Assembly (NCBI GenBank): GCA_013180565.1
Contig: QBUN01000393.1
Location: 1-14,256 of the forward strand
DNA from: Candidatus Methanophaga sp. GoMg3.2
GTDB taxonomy: Archaea; Halobacteriota; Syntropharchaeia; Alkanophagales; Methanospirareceae
DNA length: 14,256 bases
Direction of reading: 5' to 3'
Numbering within the stretch: the first letter of the stretch is position 1; every line of letters begins with the position of its first letter. The position numbers and the translations under genes are program-made. Below are positions 13,572 to 14,256 of this stretch, piece after piece. A model generated the notes under the pieces. The model was not told the origin of the DNA. It did not search any database and worked only from the letters and a program-made list of their open reading frames with translations.

Positions 13572-14256
13572 ATGAAGAGTTTTAAGGAATTAGGTATTAT
13601 TGAGCCTATTTTAAAATCAATAGAAGAGGAAGGGTTTGAAAGACCAACAGAAATACAGGAGAAATCGATTTCGTTAATTCTTTCAGGTAAGGACGTTATA
13701 GCGGAAGCGGCAACAGGTTCTGGAAAGACACTTGCATTTGCTGCGGACATTATAGAAAAGACAGAAAAAGGAACCGGGATTCGGACACTTGTACTAACGC
13801 CAACACGAGAATTGGCACAGCAAGTTGCAGAAGCGTTAAGCCTATTTTCAAAATACAAACCGTTACGGATTGTTGCAGTTTTTGGTGGTGTATCTATCAA
13901 TCCACAAATTACGCAGTTACGGAGAGCGGATGTAGTAGTAGGAACGCCCGGCCGAATATTAGATCATATTGGGCGGCGGACACTTAACTTAAGTAAGGTA
14001 AACATACTAGTCTTAGATGAAGCGGACAGAATGCTGGATATGGGCTTTATCCCTGATGTCAAGAAGATAGTAGGGGAATGTCCACGAAACCGGCAGACGC
14101 TATTGTTTTCCGCTACCATCTCACGAGAGATAACCGTTCTTGCACGGAAATACCAGAAAGATCCTATTAGCGTATCGGCAGAAGCGTATGTAGATCCGAG
14201 TAAATTAACGCAGTTATACTATGATGTACCAGACAACTTGAAATTTTCTTTGTTAG
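13572..14256 (+). CDS. DEAD-box RNA helicase, N-terminal part (runs off the window)
   Basis: 228 codons of an ATP-dependent RNA helicase are present and the frame is still open at the right edge. The RecA-like domain 1 is complete: Q motif FKELGIIEPIL with GFERPTEIQ (Gln29), motif I AATGSGKT (46-53), Ia PTRELAQQ (77-84), GG at 105-106, Ib TPGR (125-128), II DEAD (149-152) and III SAT (180-182). The second helicase domain is beyond the window. It most resembles bacterial-type DeaD/RhlE-like proteins found in methanogens, which remodel RNA in ribosome assembly or the cold. ATG 13572 is right at the family N-terminus; an ATG 5 bases earlier is closed after two codons. An in-frame TAA at 13536-13538 bounds it upstream. 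Confidence 0.95.
   Translation, partial: MKSFKELGIIEPILKSIEEEGFERPTEIQEKSISLILSGKDVIAEAATGSGKTLAFAADIIEKTEKGTGIRTLVLTPTRELAQQVAEALSLFSKYKPLRIVAVFGGVSINPQITQLRRADVVVGTPGRILDHIGRRTLNLSKVNILVLDEADRMLDMGFIPDVKKIVGECPRNRQTLLFSATISREITVLARKYQKDPISVSAEAYVDPSKLTQLYYDVPDNLKFSLL

Noticed and set aside
13487..13900. 137-residue minus-strand frame opposite the helicase
   Set aside because: Shadow of the DEAD-box gene, whose motifs are unmistakable on the other strand.
1..14256. CRISPR array, tRNA or rRNA gene, intact insertion sequence
   Set aside because: Searched by eye on both strands; no regularly spaced repeats, cloverleaf, rRNA core sequence or complete transposase seen.

Overview
The window looks like a piece of an archaeal chromosome. 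It carries a proteasome-activating nucleotidase (PAN), an archaeal MBF1, an archaeal-type NFACT/RqcH protein, a radical SAM protein of the archaeosine (RaSEA) type, a Tsr3-type rRNA-modification protein and two sugar transferases. Promoters look archaeal: AT-rich TATA-like boxes a short way upstream of starts that mostly lack a strong ribosome binding site. The DNA is moderately AT-rich. A euryarchaeal lineage near the methanogens or the ANME archaea would fit, but that assignment is inference and no marker here fixes it.

Layout. Positions 1-1710 are an accessory, partly decayed strip: an HNH-nuclease remnant overlapping an intact Vsr-type endonuclease gene, a small conserved-looking protein of unknown function, and the two remaining ends of a radical SAM gene whose middle is gone. 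An unexplained minus-strand open stretch without a start codon lies at 1545-1724. Positions 1711-4897 hold PAN followed by the NFACT/RqcH gene on the minus strand, a protein quality-control pair. MBF1 is divergent from PAN at 4950-5333. A four-helix membrane protein converges on MBF1. Positions 5872-8312 are a minus-strand run: family 2 glycosyltransferase, then thymidylate kinase, then the radical SAM protein. A lone AbrB-type DNA-binding protein is divergent from that run. Minus-strand genes for a GNAT acetyltransferase and Tsr3 follow.

Positions 9810 to about 10703 are the second decayed strip: a class III cyclase-like domain that runs, out of frame, into pentatricopeptide/TPR-like repeats, with a missing middle and at least one or two frame changes. 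Next come an unusual BioD-like P-loop NTPase (10739-11635) and a family 4 glycosyltransferase (11799-12926). A roughly 640-base stretch without a clear gene (12927-13571) holds a candidate 44-residue ORF, another coding-like remnant, three tandem 9-base repeats, a hairpin and a 12-codon ORF with a good ribosome binding site. The window ends inside a DEAD-box RNA helicase gene on the plus strand, which runs off the right edge.

Functionally, most intact genes belong to information processing and protein or RNA quality control: PAN, RqcH, MBF1, archaeosine rSAM, Tsr3 and DEAD-box. I see no intact mobile element, CRISPR array, rRNA or tRNA gene. The most notable items are the PAN-RqcH pairing, the decayed cyclase-PPR gene (a eukaryote-like repeat in an archaeon), the HNH-Vsr pair at the left edge, and the deletion-scarred radical SAM gene.
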